DNA from: Curtobacterium sp. Leaf261 | GTDB lineage: Bacteria; Actinomycetota; Actinomycetes; Actinomycetales; Microbacteriaceae | Assembly (NCBI RefSeq): GCF_001422205.1 | Contig: NZ_LMMJ01000001.1 | Location: 1 to 64,000, forward strand | Length of the DNA: 64,000 bases | Direction: 5' to 3' | In this document: positions 33,758-43,626 of the stretch, piece after piece | How the letters are laid out: the number at the start of each line of letters is the position of its first letter | Position numbering within the stretch: the stretch's first letter is position 1 | Notes under the pieces: model-generated | What the model was told of the DNA's origin: nothing | The model's database searches: none | The model's input: the letters and a program-made list of their open reading frames with translations, nothing else | Position numbers and translations under genes: made by a program

Positions 33758-35074
33758 TCAGCGTTCCGGGACGGTCCTCGCGTCGACCCACTGCGCGATC
33801 GCGGACCGCACGGCAGCTCCGTCGCCGGGCGTCGTCGTCCCGGCGAACGCCGCGATGACGTCGGTCGTCGAGACCGTGCCGTGCCGGTGCCGGGCGGTCA
33901 GCGCGCGGAGCCCGGTGAAGAACCGGTCGTCCCCGATGAGACGGCGGACGGCGTGCAGTGCGAGCGCGCCCCGCTTGTAGACACGATCGTCGAAGAGGTC
34001 GTGCTGGCCCGGGTCCGCGACGACGAGGTCCAGCGGCTCACGGGCGATCCGCTCGCGGTGCTCGCGGGCGTTCTGGTCGGCGGGGACGCCGTCGTGTTCC
34101 TCGGCCCAGAGCCACTCCGCGTAACAGGCGAACCCCTCGTGGAGCCAGATGTCCTGCCACCGGCCGAGCGTCAGGGAGTTCCCGAACCACTGGTGCGCGA
34201 GCTCGTGCGCGATCAGCCGATCCGACCCGTGGTGGCCGTCGACGTGGTTCCGGCCGAACACGGCCAGCCCGTGCGCCTCGAGCGGGATCTCGAGCTCGTC
34301 GTCCGTCACCACGACGGCGTACTCGGCGAACGGGTAGGGACCGAAGCGGTCGATGAAGAGCGTCAGCATGTCCCGGAGACGGCCGAAGTCCACGCGCGAG
34401 GAGTGCTGCAGGTCCGCCGGGTGGTGCAGCGTCGTCGGGACGGGGGTGTTCCGCAGCCGGTGCGTGCGGTACCGGCCGATCTGCACCGTGGCGAGGTAGG
34501 TCGCCATCGGTTCGGTCACCTCGAACACCCACCGGGTCCCACCGCGCGCCGACTCCCGGCCGACCAGGGCGCCGTTCGCGAGGACGTCGTACTCGGACTC
34601 GCACGTCACCTGGATGCGGTAGGTCGCCTTCTGTGTCGGCAGGTCGTTGCACGGGAACCACGACGGCGCGCCGACGGGCTGGCTCGCGACGATGACGCCG
34701 TCGGCCAGCTCCTCCCACCCGAGCGTGCCCCACGGACTGCGGACCGGCTTCGGTGCCCCGCGGTACCGCACCGCGATGGTGAACGGGGCCCCGGCGTCGA
34801 CGGGTGTCTGCGGTGTGACGGTGAGCTTGTGCGTCGAGGTGCTGTACTTCCGGGCGCGGACACCGTCGACCGTGACACCGTCCACCGTGAGACCGTGCAG
34901 GTCGAAGGCGAAGGCGTCGAGCGGTCCGTCGGTGTCGGCGGTCGCGGTGATCGTCGCGGTCGCGGTGAGACGGTTCGTCGCGACGCGGTACTCGATCGCC
35001 AGGTCGTACCGTTCGGCCCGGTAGCCGGAGTCGCCGCTGTGCGGGGTGTAGGGGTCGATCGCATCGGTTCTCAC
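33758..35074 (-). CDS. M1-family zinc metallopeptidase (aminopeptidase N-like)
   Basis: A 438-aa short M1 peptidase without signal peptide. The zinc site is HELAHQWFG (His290, Glu291, His294) with third ligand Glu313 in WLHEGFACYAEW. The exopeptidase GAMEN motif is represented by PLEAHG (264-269), as in short actinobacterial members. The catalytic tyrosine is probably in DRVYKRGA. The start is GTG 35074. It lies 76 bp downstream of the single-module synthetase on the same strand, so the two are probably cotranscribed. An aminopeptidase beside a poly-amino-acid synthetase could trim or degrade the product. This is inference from context only. Confidence 0.92.
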   Translation of the reverse strand: MRTDAIDPYTPHSGDSGYRAERYDLAIEYRVATNRLTATATITATADTDGPLDAFAFDLHGLTVDGVTVDGVRARKYSTSTHKLTVTPQTPVDAGAPFTIAVRYRGAPKPVRSPWGTLGWEELADGVIVASQPVGAPSWFPCNDLPTQKATYRIQVTCESEYDVLANGALVGRESARGGTRWVFEVTEPMATYLATVQIGRYRTHRLRNTPVPTTLHHPADLQHSSRVDFGRLRDMLTLFIDRFGPYPFAEYAVVVTDDELEIPLEAHGLAVFGRNHVDGHHGSDRLIAHELAHQWFGNSLTLGRWQDIWLHEGFACYAEWLWAEEHDGVPADQNAREHRERIAREPLDLVVADPGQHDLFDDRVYKRGALALHAVRRLIGDDRFFTGLRALTARHRHGTVSTTDVIAAFAGTTTPGDGAAVRSAIAQWVDARTVPER

Positions 35075-35150
35075 GGTGCCGTCCAGTGTGCCATGCGGGG
35101 CGCACCCTCATCCGATCCACGCAGCGATCCACGCAGCGATCGGTGCGGGG

Positions 35151-38100
35151 TCAGCGCTGCCACGGCGGCCGGACCCACGGCGTGATGGGGTTGCCGGACC
35201 ACACCGACCCGGCGGGGACCCGCTCGCCGCGCATCACGAGTGAGGCCGGCCCGACCGTCGCCCCGTCGTCGATGGCCGCGGCGGGCAGGATCACGCTGTG
35301 CGGCCCGAGCGTCGCGCCGGCGTCGAGACGGACCCCGTCGAGCTGCATCACCCGGTCGTGGAACAGGTGGGTCTGCACGACACACCCGCGGTTCACGGTC
35401 GCCCCGTCGCCGAGCCGCACGAGGTCGGCCTCCGGGAGCCAGTAGGACTCGCACCAGACACCGCGGCCGATCGACGCCCCGAGTGTGCGCAGCCACGCGG
35501 CGAGCACCGGCGTGCCGGCCGCGTTCGTGGCGAACCACGGCCGCGCCACCATCTCGACGAAGGTGTCCTGCACCTCGTTCCGCCACACGAACGAGGACCA
35601 CAGCGGGTGCTCCTCGGCGCGGATCCGCCCGACGAAGGCCCATTTGGCGGCCGTCGTGATCGCTGCAGCCACTGCGCCGGCGAGGACGAGGACGACCCCG
35701 GAGAGCAGGATCGCCCAGCCGAGACCGACCTCGGTCCAGACCCACTCGAGCACGACGACGACCGCGAGCGCGATCCAGCCGGAGACCATCACGGGCAGCA
35801 GGCGGAGCAGCTCCCAGAGACCGCGTGCGACCCGGAGACGGGTGGGCGGCGAGAAGGTCCTCGACTCGTCGAACTCCGCCGTCGCGCGGCGGAGCCGGAC
35901 GGGTGGGCTCCCGAGCCACGACGATCCACGCTTCGCCTTCCGCGGCACGGCGGAGAGGACGGCCACGAGCGCCTCGCGGGGGACCGACCTCCCGCCGGCG
36001 GTCATGCCGCTGTTGCCGAGGAACGCCCGTCGTCCGACCTTCGACCGGCCGATGCGCATCCGGCCACCACCGAGCTCGTACGTCGCGACCATGGTGTCGT
36101 CCGCCAGGAACGCGCCCGGTGCGATCGCGGTCAGCTTCGGGACGAGGAGCACGGTCGAGATCTCCGCGTCGGCGCCGACCCGTGCACCGAGCAGCCGCAG
36201 CCACACGGGTGTCACGAGGCTCGCGTACAGCGGGAAGAGGAGGGTCCGCGCCGCGTCGAGGATGCGTTCGGTCGACCAGACCTGCCATCCGATCCGGCTC
36301 CGGACGGGATGCCGACCCTCCGCGAGACCGATGCCGAGCAGGCGCACGGCGACGACGACGAGGAGGGCGTAGGTCGCCCCGGCGGCGATCGTGGCGAGCG
36401 GGACGGCCGCGGCAGCGGTGCGCGCGGCCGCGCCGAGGTCCGGCGCCCGGCCGACGAGCGCGACGACGACGAGCACGCCGACGGCGACCCCGACCACGGG
36501 CAGACCGGCGGCCACGAGCGATCCGACGCCGTACGCGACGAGCCATCCGCGACCCCGGGGCGGGCGGCCGAGCTTGTCGCGCCGTGCCGAGCCGACGCGG
36601 TGGGCGGGGGAGCCCGCCCACCGTTCGCCGGCCGGAACGCGTCCGGCGACGGCGGAGCCCGGTTCGATCTCGGCCCCGGCACCGACGCGTGCGCCGGGGA
36701 GCAGGGTGCTCCGGCTCCGGACGATCGCGTCCGACCCGATGTGCATCGCCCCGATCCGGAAGACGTCGCCGTCGACCCAGTGTCCGACGAGGTCGACCTC
36801 GGGCTCGACGGCCGCGTGGCCGCCGATGGTGAGCATGCCGGTGACGGGCGGGAGCGTGTGCAGGTCGACGCCCGGGCCGATCTTCGCTCCGAGGGCCCTG
36901 GCGTAGTAGGCGATCCACGGGGCCCCCGAGAGACTCGGGCCGTCGACGAGGTGTGCGATCTGCTCCGCGAGCCACACGCGGATGTGGACGGACCCACCGC
37001 GGGGGTGCGCACCGGCACGGACGCCGAGGAGCAGGACCCTCGCGCAGGCGACCGTGATCGCCATCTTGCCGGGCGGGCTCACGAACACCACGATGCCCAC
37101 GACGAGCACCTGCCACGGCACGGTCGGCAGGAACGGCAGTGTGGTGGCCTGCAGGACGTCGTTCGCGATGGCGACGAACGTCAGGATGCGGAGGCCGACG
37201 AGGATGTGCAGGGGGAGCCCGAGGAGCGCCATCGCGAACCCGGTCGCGGGTGGGACCGGCAGGACCGATCGAGCCTCGGCGGCGGTCTCGCCCCCGTCGA
37301 CGTCGATCGCCTCGGCGAGCGCACCGATCCGCGGATGGTCGTAGACGTCGGCGACGGTGGTGTTCGGGAAGCGCTCCCGGATCGCCGAGACGAGCTGCGC
37401 CGCCGTCAGGGACCCGCCGCCGTGGGCGAAGAAGTCGTCGTCGGGGCTCGTCACGGGCGCACCGAGGATCGCGGACCACCGCTCGGCGATCCACGCGACG
37501 GTCGGCGGCAGCACGGCGCTCTCACCGGGTGCGTCGTCGAGCGGCCAGGGGAGTGCGGCGCGGTCGACCTTGCCCGAGGTCCTGGTCGGCAGGTCGTCGA
37601 CGACCGCGAGCAGGGGGACGAGGGCGGCCGGCAGGTCCTCGCGGAGCCGCGCAGTCGCTGCCGCACGGTCGAAGTCGGCCGGCTCGCCCGACACCGCGAC
37701 GTACCCGACGAGCACCTGGTTGCCGGCTGCGGTCCGCTGCACCACCGCGGCACCACCGGCGACCCCGTCGAGGGACCGGAGGGCTGCGTCGACCTCCCCG
37801 AGCTCGATGCGGCGACCGCCGAGCTTGACCTGGTCGTCGGCGCGTCCCTGGAACACCAGACCGGCGGCCTCGTACCGGACGAGGTCACCGCTCCGGTAGG
37901 CGCGGTCCCATCCGAGCTGCGGGAACGATGCGTACTTCTCGGCGTCCTTCGCCGGGTCGAGGTACCTGGCGAGGCCGACCCCGCCGATGATGAGCTCGCC
38001 GACCTCGCCCTCGGACACCCGTGCGCCCGACGCGTCGACGACCGCGAGGTCCCAGCCGTCGAGCGGCAGGCCGATCCGGATCGGGGTCCCACCGTCGAGC

Positions 38101-39086
38101 GGCGCGCCGCACGCCACGACGGTTGCCTCGGTCGGGCCGTAGGTGTTCCAGACCTCGCGGCCGCGCGCGGTGATGCGCGCGGCGAGCTCCGGGGGACATG
38201 CCTCGCCGCCGAAGATGACGAGCCGGACGAGTTCGAGCGCGTCGTCGGGCCAGAGCGCCGCGAGGGTCGGCACCGTCGAGACGATCGTGATGCCGTGTGC
38301 GATGAGCCACGGGCCGAGGTCGACCCCGCTCCGGACGAGCGCACGCGGGGCCGGGACGAGGCAGGCACCGTGGCCCCAGGCGAGCCACATCTCCTCGCAG
38401 GACGCGTCGAACGCCACGCTGAGCCCGGCCAGGACACGGTCACCGGAGCCGATCGGCTCGCGCTGCAGGAACATCCGGGCCTCGGCGTCGACGAACGCAG
38501 CGGCCGAACGGTGCGTCACCGCGACGCCCTTCGGGACCCCCGTGGAACCCGAGGTGAAGATGATCCACGCGTCGTCGTCGAGTCCCGGACCTGGCCGCGC
38601 GGTGTCCACGGCGTCGTCGAGCACCGGCATCCGCGATCCGTCCCGCGCCCGCAGCACCCCTCCGTCGCCGATCACCCCGACGACACCCGCCTCGCCGAAC
38701 ACGAGGTCGGCGCGCTCCTCCGGGTCGTCGGCGTCCACCGGCACGTACGCGGCACCCGCGGCCAGCACCGAGAGCACGGCGACGGAGAGGGTCCGCGTCC
38801 CCGAGGAGATCCTGATGCCGACGCGGTCACCGACGCCGACACCGCGGGAGGCCAGGTCGTCAGCCCCGTGCCGGACGAGTGCGAGGAGCCGACGGTAGCT
38901 GATGCCGCCCTCCGGGTCCTCGAGCGCCAGGGCATCCGGGTGCTCCTCGGCCGTGCTGGTCAGGACGTCGAGCAGGGTGCGCGGGCGTGGTGCGCGGGAC
39001 CCGGCAGAGAGCTCGGGCTGCGCGTGGTCGGCGAGCACCGTTCCTGCCGCACCGTCCGTCGGACCGTCGCTCGACCCTGCTGCCAT
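35151..39086 (-). CDS. Pls/PosA-type single-module nonribosomal peptide synthetase
   Basis: A 1311-aa membrane synthetase. The adenylation domain (about 38-515) has FTSGSTGVPKGVAVTHRS, NTYGPTEATV, YRSGDLVRY and TRTSGKVDRA. The carrier domain (525-600) has DDFFAHGGGSL with Ser559. There is no condensation or thioesterase domain. Three pairs of membrane helices (about 622-675, 850-920, 1098-1148) alternate with three soluble blocks rich in left-handed-helix hexapeptides (727-835, 965-1062, 1200-1300). This is the known layout of epsilon-poly-lysine synthetase. My alignment of the specificity residues gives D227 A228 E231 S270 I291 G293 T315 V323 V324 K506. The acidic E231 suggests a basic substrate. 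Product unproven. Confidence 0.9.
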   Translation of the reverse strand: MAAGSSDGPTDGAAGTVLADHAQPELSAGSRAPRPRTLLDVLTSTAEEHPDALALEDPEGGISYRRLLALVRHGADDLASRGVGVGDRVGIRISSGTRTLSVAVLSVLAAGAAYVPVDADDPEERADLVFGEAGVVGVIGDGGVLRARDGSRMPVLDDAVDTARPGPGLDDDAWIIFTSGSTGVPKGVAVTHRSAAAFVDAEARMFLQREPIGSGDRVLAGLSVAFDASCEEMWLAWGHGACLVPAPRALVRSGVDLGPWLIAHGITIVSTVPTLAALWPDDALELVRLVIFGGEACPPELAARITARGREVWNTYGPTEATVVACGAPLDGGTPIRIGLPLDGWDLAVVDASGARVSEGEVGELIIGGVGLARYLDPAKDAEKYASFPQLGWDRAYRSGDLVRYEAAGLVFQGRADDQVKLGGRRIELGEVDAALRSLDGVAGGAAVVQRTAAGNQVLVGYVAVSGEPADFDRAAATARLREDLPAALVPLLAVVDDLPTRTSGKVDRAALPWPLDDAPGESAVLPPTVAWIAERWSAILGAPVTSPDDDFFAHGGGSLTAAQLVSAIRERFPNTTVADVYDHPRIGALAEAIDVDGGETAAEARSVLPVPPATGFAMALLGLPLHILVGLRILTFVAIANDVLQATTLPFLPTVPWQVLVVGIVVFVSPPGKMAITVACARVLLLGVRAGAHPRGGSVHIRVWLAEQIAHLVDGPSLSGAPWIAYYARALGAKIGPGVDLHTLPPVTGMLTIGGHAAVEPEVDLVGHWVDGDVFRIGAMHIGSDAIVRSRSTLLPGARVGAGAEIEPGSAVAGRVPAGERWAGSPAHRVGSARRDKLGRPPRGRGWLVAYGVGSLVAAGLPVVGVAVGVLVVVALVGRAPDLGAAARTAAAAVPLATIAAGATYALLVVVAVRLLGIGLAEGRHPVRSRIGWQVWSTERILDAARTLLFPLYASLVTPVWLRLLGARVGADAEISTVLLVPKLTAIAPGAFLADDTMVATYELGGGRMRIGRSKVGRRAFLGNSGMTAGGRSVPREALVAVLSAVPRKAKRGSSWLGSPPVRLRRATAEFDESRTFSPPTRLRVARGLWELLRLLPVMVSGWIALAVVVVLEWVWTEVGLGWAILLSGVVLVLAGAVAAAITTAAKWAFVGRIRAEEHPLWSSFVWRNEVQDTFVEMVARPWFATNAAGTPVLAAWLRTLGASIGRGVWCESYWLPEADLVRLGDGATVNRGCVVQTHLFHDRVMQLDGVRLDAGATLGPHSVILPAAAIDDGATVGPASLVMRGERVPAGSVWSGNPITPWVRPPWQR

Positions 39087-39168
39087 GCACGTGCCTCCAG
39101 TCCGCGTCCGGCGCCCGCCGGGGTGCGGCGATCCTAGGGGACCGATGTGACGTGTCCGGAAACTCCCG

Positions 39169-40200
39169 TCAGCCGGCGACGGCGTCGACGGCCACCTGTC
39201 GACGGACCTCGTCGAGCGTCGTCATGAGCGCCACCGTGTCGTCGAGCGAGTGCAGCGCCGACTCGGTCCGGCCGGCGCCGACGTCCGCCGCCAACGCTGC
39301 GGCCTGCCAGACGAGGCCCTCCCGTCCGGAGAGTCCGGACGGGTCCTGCCATGGGTGCCAGCCGTCGCCGTCGCGGAGGACGAAGGACGCCGGGAAGACG
39401 AAGTGGTCGGTGAACCGGACCGAGGCGGCGGTGCCGCCGATCGTCGCGAGTCCGTCGGTGGCGGTGAGGATGCTGGTCGCGACGGTCGCGTGCGCACCGT
39501 CCGCGGTCGCGAGCGCGGCGACGGACTGGAGGTCCACCCCGCGTTCCGTCGAACGCCCCGTGGCGCGGATGGTCACCGGTACCCCCGTCGCCCACTGTGC
39601 GAACCAGAGGCCGTACACCCCGGCGTCGAGGAGCGCTCCGCCGCCGGCGTCCGGATCGACCATCCGACTGCCGGGCTCGAGCGGGTTCTTCCACCCGACG
39701 TCGACCGTCGCGAGGATGACATCGCCGAGGTCGCCGCGGGCGCGGAGCGCGTCGATCGTGCGGGTGTGGGGGAGGAAGCGCGTCCAGAGTGCCTCCATCG
39801 CGAAGACGCCGGCGGCGCGGGCATCGGCGGCGATCCGGACGGCGTCGGCGGCACTCGTGGCGAAGGGCTTCTCGACGAGGACGTGCTTGCCGGCGGCGAT
39901 CGCGAGGAGGGCGTGCTCGGTGTGCTGCGGGTGCGGGCTCGCGACGTACACGACGTCGACCTCGGGGTCGGCGACGAGGGCCTCGTACGAGTCGTGTGCA
40001 CGCTCGACGCCGTGCTTCCGGGCGAACGCCACGGCGCGGTCGTGGGAGCGGGACCCGACGGCGACGACGCGCTGGTCGGAGTTCGCATGCAGGGTGGCGG
40101 TGAAGTCACCAGCGATCTCGCCGGGCCCGATGACACCCCAGCGCAGCCGGTTCCCCCCGCGGAGAGGAGCGGTCTCGGGCTGCGGGAAGGCGAACGTCAT
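39169..40200 (-). CDS. Gfo/Idh/MocA-family NAD(P)-dependent oxidoreductase
   Basis: A 343-aa oxidoreductase with an N-terminal Rossmann domain (LRWGVIGPGEIAGDFTATL, then VAVGSRSHDRAVAFARKHG) and the family's EKPFATSAADA lysine motif (KHVLVEKPFA). The C-terminal alpha/beta domain contains DAGGGALLDAGVYGLWF, the GG.l.D.g.y catalytic block. It would oxidise a sugar, inositol or related polyol in the cytoplasm. It stands alone between the synthetase and tRNA-Arg. The start is ATG 40200. The substrate is unknown. Confidence 0.92.
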   Translation of the reverse strand: MTFAFPQPETAPLRGGNRLRWGVIGPGEIAGDFTATLHANSDQRVVAVGSRSHDRAVAFARKHGVERAHDSYEALVADPEVDVVYVASPHPQHTEHALLAIAAGKHVLVEKPFATSAADAVRIAADARAAGVFAMEALWTRFLPHTRTIDALRARGDLGDVILATVDVGWKNPLEPGSRMVDPDAGGGALLDAGVYGLWFAQWATGVPVTIRATGRSTERGVDLQSVAALATADGAHATVATSILTATDGLATIGGTAASVRFTDHFVFPASFVLRDGDGWHPWQDPSGLSGREGLVWQAAALAADVGAGRTESALHSLDDTVALMTTLDEVRRQVAVDAVAG

Positions 40201-40221
40201 GCGCCGAACGCTACGCGTTCC

Positions 40222-40296
40222 TGGTGCCCCCTGTAGGATTCGAACCTACGCCCCTGCCTCCGGAGGGCAGTGCTCTATCCCCTGAGCTAAGGGGGC
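40222..40296 (-). tRNA. tRNA-Arg (anticodon CCG)
   Basis: On the minus strand the cloverleaf folds fully. The acceptor is GCCCCCT with AGGGGGC, and the D arm is GCTC...GAGC. The anticodon stem CTGCC/GGCAG has loop CTCCGGA, giving anticodon CCG. The T arm is GTAGG-TTCGAAT-CCTAC. The body is 72 nt (40225-40296), and the CCA end is encoded (40222-40224). CCG reads the CGG arginine codon, common in this G/C-rich genome. Confidence 0.95.
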
Positions 40297-40377
40297 TCGT
40301 GGGTCGTCCAACCGTAGCAGGTCCGAGACGTCCTCCCCGACACAGCGGTCGCCGCCGTCGTCTGCCAGGATCGGGTC

Positions 40378-41109
40378 ATGACCGACATCCGTCGCCCGGT
40401 GCTCGCCGTCGTCGACGTCAGCGACTCCGGCCGCACCGACCCGGTGTTCCACGGCGTCCTGACGACCCTGACGACCCGTGTCGCCCTGGCGGCGGAGCAG
40501 GTCGGGTTCGAGCCGGTGCTCCTCGCGGCCGAGCAGCTCGGCGCGGACGGCCTCCTCGCCGCGACGGCCGACGCGGACGCCGTGGTCGTCACCGGCGGCG
40601 AGGACGTCGCGCCGGAGTTCTACGGCGGCCGGCCCGACTACCAGGACGCCGGGCAGTTCTTCCGGGCCGCCGACGCCGCGCAGATCGCCCTCGTGCGTCG
40701 GGCGGTGCGTGACGGTCTCCCGACGGTGGGCATCTGCCGGGGGATGCAGGTGGTGAACGTCGCGCTCGGCGGCGACCTCGTGCAGCACCTCGAGGCAGGC
40801 GGGCACGTCCGGGCCGGTGTCCCGACGGAGAGCATGGTGGACCACGCCGTGACCCTCCGGCAGGGCAGCGCGGTCGCCGAGGCCCTCGGCGCGACGTCGT
40901 TCACGGTGCGGTCGTCGCACCACCAGGCCGTCGGGGCACTCGGGGCGGGACTCGTCGCGGTCGGTGCCGCTCCCGACGGCACGGTCGAGGCGATCGAGCA
41001 CGAGCGCGCGCCGCTCTGGTGCGTGCAGTGGCACCCCGAGGACACCGGTGCGGTGGGCGACGTGCTCGAGGACCTGCTGCGCGCGGCCCTCCGGGCGTCC
41101 ACGCGCTGA
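40378..41109 (+). CDS. Class I glutamine amidotransferase-like hydrolase (PuuD/C26 type)
   Basis: A 243-aa protein with the nucleophile GICRGMQ (Cys120) and CVQWHPED near the C-terminus supplying His and Glu. Upstream, VVVTGGEDVAPEFYGG and the double-histidine RSSHHQAV match gamma-glutamyl-gamma-aminobutyrate hydrolase (PuuD) relatives. It would cleave gamma-glutamyl compounds in the cytoplasm, for example in polyamine or gamma-glutamylamide catabolism. No other putrescine genes adjoin, so the substrate is open. It converges on the lipoprotein gene across 56 bp of GGACCGGTGTC repeats. Confidence 0.87.
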   Translation: MTDIRRPVLAVVDVSDSGRTDPVFHGVLTTLTTRVALAAEQVGFEPVLLAAEQLGADGLLAATADADAVVVTGGEDVAPEFYGGRPDYQDAGQFFRAADAAQIALVRRAVRDGLPTVGICRGMQVVNVALGGDLVQHLEAGGHVRAGVPTESMVDHAVTLRQGSAVAEALGATSFTVRSSHHQAVGALGAGLVAVGAAPDGTVEAIEHERAPLWCVQWHPEDTGAVGDVLEDLLRAALRASTR

Positions 41110-41165
41110 ACCGCGGCGGACCTGCGCCGGACCGGTGTCGGACCGGTGTCGGACCAGGGTCGCCC

Positions 41166-41777
41166 CTACGGGGTCGTGGAGGCCGTCGCGCTCGGTGACG
41201 ACGACCCGGCGAGTGCCGCACGGACGCTGTCGACGACCGGTTGTGCGGTCCCGGGTTCGGTGAAGAGGGCCGACTCGACGTTCACCCAGTACGGGGCGAC
41301 GAATGCGTCCGCACGACCGAGCCCACCGGTCACGTCGAAGTAGCCCTCGACGGTGTAGGTCGGCACGCTGTTGCTGTCCTCGAACAGCGAGTCCTCGAGC
41401 TTCGTGATCGCTGCGTCCGGCAGGTCGGCCACCGCGAGGGTCACCGTCGTGTCGCGGCCGCCGTTCCGCCAGACGCACACCTGCCCGCGCTGCGCCGCGA
41501 TGTCGGCCGCGGGGGTGTCCTTCTGAGGAGTGGCGTCGGTGACCAGCGTGAACGTCTCCCCGTACGCGGCGAACACGGACTGCGGCACGAGCACGTCGCA
41601 GTCGATGTCGACGCGGCTCCCGACGGGCTTCGGAGCCGCTGAGCCGCTGCCGGAGCCCTGGCCGGAGCCGCTCGGTGACCCGCCGGCCGCGTCGTCCGTG
41701 CAGCCTGCGAGGACGACGGCACCGACGAGTGCGATGGTCACGGCGGTGATCGCCCTGCGGGTCGTGCGGGTGGTCAT
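41166..41777 (-). CDS. Secreted lipoprotein of unknown function
   Basis: A 203-aa lipoprotein. The signal is [20 protein letters not shown], then the lipobox VLAGC with lipid-modified Cys26. A Ser/Gly-rich linker (33-48) and a single soluble domain follow. [15 protein letters not shown] and QVCVWRNGG contain two cysteines that may bond. The fold resembles DUF3558-like mycobacterial and actinobacterial lipoproteins, but this is weak. ATG 41777 is preferred, with CATCAT 7 nt upstream. ATG 41786 would add three residues. It is divergent from argS. Confidence 0.75.
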   Translation of the reverse strand: MTTRTTRRAITAVTIALVGAVVLAGCTDDAAGGSPSGSGQGSGSGSAAPKPVGSRVDIDCDVLVPQSVFAAYGETFTLVTDATPQKDTPAADIAAQRGQVCVWRNGGRDTTVTLAVADLPDAAITKLEDSLFEDSNSVPTYTVEGYFDVTGGLGRADAFVAPYWVNVESALFTEPGTAQPVVDSVRAALAGSSSPSATASTTP

Positions 41778-41849
41778 GGGACCCATGATGTCGCATGCCG
41801 ACGGCGGGATGCTCCACGTGCGCGGCGGTCCGGTACCCCTCGATCCCCG

Positions 41850-41855
41850 TACAAT
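41850..41855 (+). promoter_or_regulatory. -10 element TACAAT, leaderless promoter of argS
   Basis: TACAAT, the best -10 hexamer in the window, is followed by 6 nt and GTG 41862. This fixes the argS start and implies a leaderless mRNA. Confidence 0.6.
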
Positions 41856-41861
41856 CGGCGG

Positions 41862-43535
41862 GTGACCCCTGCCGAACTCTCCACCGCGTACCTGTCGATC
41901 CTCGCCGGGATCGTCGAGCGACGCGGCGCGAGCGACACCGTGCCGGTCTCCGAGACCCACGTGGTGCTCGACCGTCCCCGGAACCGTGCCCACGGCGACT
42001 GGGCCTCGAACGCCGCGATGCAGCTGGCCAAGCGCCTCGGCACGAACCCGCGGGAACTCGCGACCGAGATCGCCGGGGAGCTCACCGAGCTCGACGGCGT
42101 CGCGTCGGTGGACGTCGCGGGCCCCGGGTTCATCAACATCACGCTCGAGGCCGCTGCCGCCGGTGAGATCGCCCGCACGATCGTCGAGACCGGCACCGCG
42201 TTCGGGAACGGCGACCTGTACGACGGTGTCCGGATCGACCTGGAGTTCGTCTCGGCGAACCCGACCGGACCGATCCACATGGGCGGCGTCCGCTGGGCGG
42301 CCGTCGGCGACAGCCTCGCCAGGGTCTTCGCGGCCCAGGGCGGGCTCGTCACCCGCGAGTACTACTTCAACGACCACGGCGGGCAGATCGACCGGTTCGC
42401 CAGGTCGCTCCTCGCGAGCGCCCTCGGTGAGCCGACCCCGGACGACGGCTACGGCGGCGGGTACATCGCCGAGATCGCCGCACGGGTCCTCGCGACCCGT
42501 GACGCGGGTGCCACCGACGTCAGGGACATGCCGCGTGACGAGGCGCAGGAGCTGTTCCGGCGCGAGGGCGTCGAGTTCATGTTCGCGGACATCAAGGCGT
42601 CCCTCCACGACTTCGGCGTCGACTTCGACGTCTACTTCCACGAGAACTCGCTGCACGAGTCGAAGGCGGTCGAGCGTGCCCTCGCGCGCCTCCGGGAGCT
42701 CGGCCACGTGTACGAGGCCGAGGACGCCACCTGGCTCCGGACGACGACCTTCGGGGACGACCGCGACCGCGTCGTCATCAAGTCCGACGGGCAGCCGGCG
42801 TACATCGCCGGCGACCTGGCCTACTACCTCGACAAGCGCGAGCGCGGGTTCGACCGGAACCTCATCATGCTCGGCGCCGACCACCACGGCTACATCGGCC
42901 GGATGATGGCGATGTGCGCGGCGTTCGGCGACGAGCCAGGAGTGAACCTCGAGATCCTCATCGGGCAGATGGTCAACCTCCTGAAGGACGGTGAGCCGGT
43001 CCGGATGTCCAAGCGCGCGGGCACGGTCGTCACCATGGAGGACCTCGTCGACGCGGTCGGCGTGGACGCGGGCAGGTACTCGCTCGTCCGGTTCGCGTCC
43101 GACACCGCGATCGACATCGACCTCGACCTGCTCGTCAAGCGCACGAACGACAATCCCGTGTTCTATGTCCAGTACGCCCACGCCAGGACCTGCGCGGTCG
43201 ACCGGAACGCCGCGGCGAGCGGCGTCGACCGGTCCGTCTTCGACGCATCGCTCCTGACACACGAGACCGAGGGCGCGCTCCTCGGGGCCCTTGCCGAGTT
43301 CCCGCGGATCGTCCGGCACGCCGCGGAGCTCCGGGAGCCGCACCGGATCGCCCGGTACGTCGAGCAGCTCGCCGGGCTCTACCACCGCTGGTACGACGCC
43401 TGCCGGGTCACCCCGCTCGGCGATGCGTCGGTGACGGACGTCAACCGCACGCGGCTGTGGCTGAACGACGCCACCGGGCAGGTCATCCGGAACGGGCTGA
43501 CGATGCTCGGCGTGACGGCTCCGGAGCGCATGTAG
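41862..43535 (+). CDS. argS: Arginyl-tRNA synthetase
   Basis: A 557-aa class I synthetase charging tRNA-Arg. The N-terminal Add1 domain (1-115) is followed by the catalytic core with [12 protein letters not shown] (137-142), where the usual HIGH reads HMGG. The second signature reads [11 protein letters not shown] rather than KMSKS. The DALR anticodon-binding domain at the C-terminus holds [24 protein letters not shown]. Both signature variants occur in actinobacterial ArgS, so I regard the enzyme as functional. The start is GTG after TACAAT. It heads the conserved gene string leading to lysA and hom. Confidence 0.96.
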   Translation: MTPAELSTAYLSILAGIVERRGASDTVPVSETHVVLDRPRNRAHGDWASNAAMQLAKRLGTNPRELATEIAGELTELDGVASVDVAGPGFINITLEAAAAGEIARTIVETGTAFGNGDLYDGVRIDLEFVSANPTGPIHMGGVRWAAVGDSLARVFAAQGGLVTREYYFNDHGGQIDRFARSLLASALGEPTPDDGYGGGYIAEIAARVLATRDAGATDVRDMPRDEAQELFRREGVEFMFADIKASLHDFGVDFDVYFHENSLHESKAVERALARLRELGHVYEAEDATWLRTTTFGDDRDRVVIKSDGQPAYIAGDLAYYLDKRERGFDRNLIMLGADHHGYIGRMMAMCAAFGDEPGVNLEILIGQMVNLLKDGEPVRMSKRAGTVVTMEDLVDAVGVDAGRYSLVRFASDTAIDIDLDLLVKRTNDNPVFYVQYAHARTCAVDRNAAASGVDRSVFDASLLTHETEGALLGALAEFPRIVRHAAELREPHRIARYVEQLAGLYHRWYDACRVTPLGDASVTDVNRTRLWLNDATGQVIRNGLTMLGVTAPERM

Positions 43536-43626
43536 CCGTGCGCGAGGTGCGTGCAACTGCACGTCCGTGCGGGTCGGCGTGGGCGGAACCCCACGAACGT
43601 GCGGGATCACCTGCCAGGATCGATGG

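Noticed and set aside
35151..39086. Multi-module NRPS natural-product cluster
   Set aside because: There is a single A-T module without condensation, thioesterase or tailoring genes. The membrane-helix and hexapeptide architecture points to a homopolymer synthetase instead.
35298..39137. A 1279-codon open frame on the plus strand across the synthetase gene
   Set aside because: It is antisense to the 1311-aa Pls-type synthetase, whose adenylation motifs and carrier serine are unmistakable. The frame translates to Arg/Asp/Glu-rich low-complexity sequence typical of G/C-rich shadow frames.
41996..42283. Defective arginyl-tRNA synthetase because HIGH reads HMGG and KMSKS reads RMSKR
   Set aside because: All other domains are intact, and these variants occur in actinobacterial ArgS. 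The gene is the essential one in its conserved location, so I regard it as functional.
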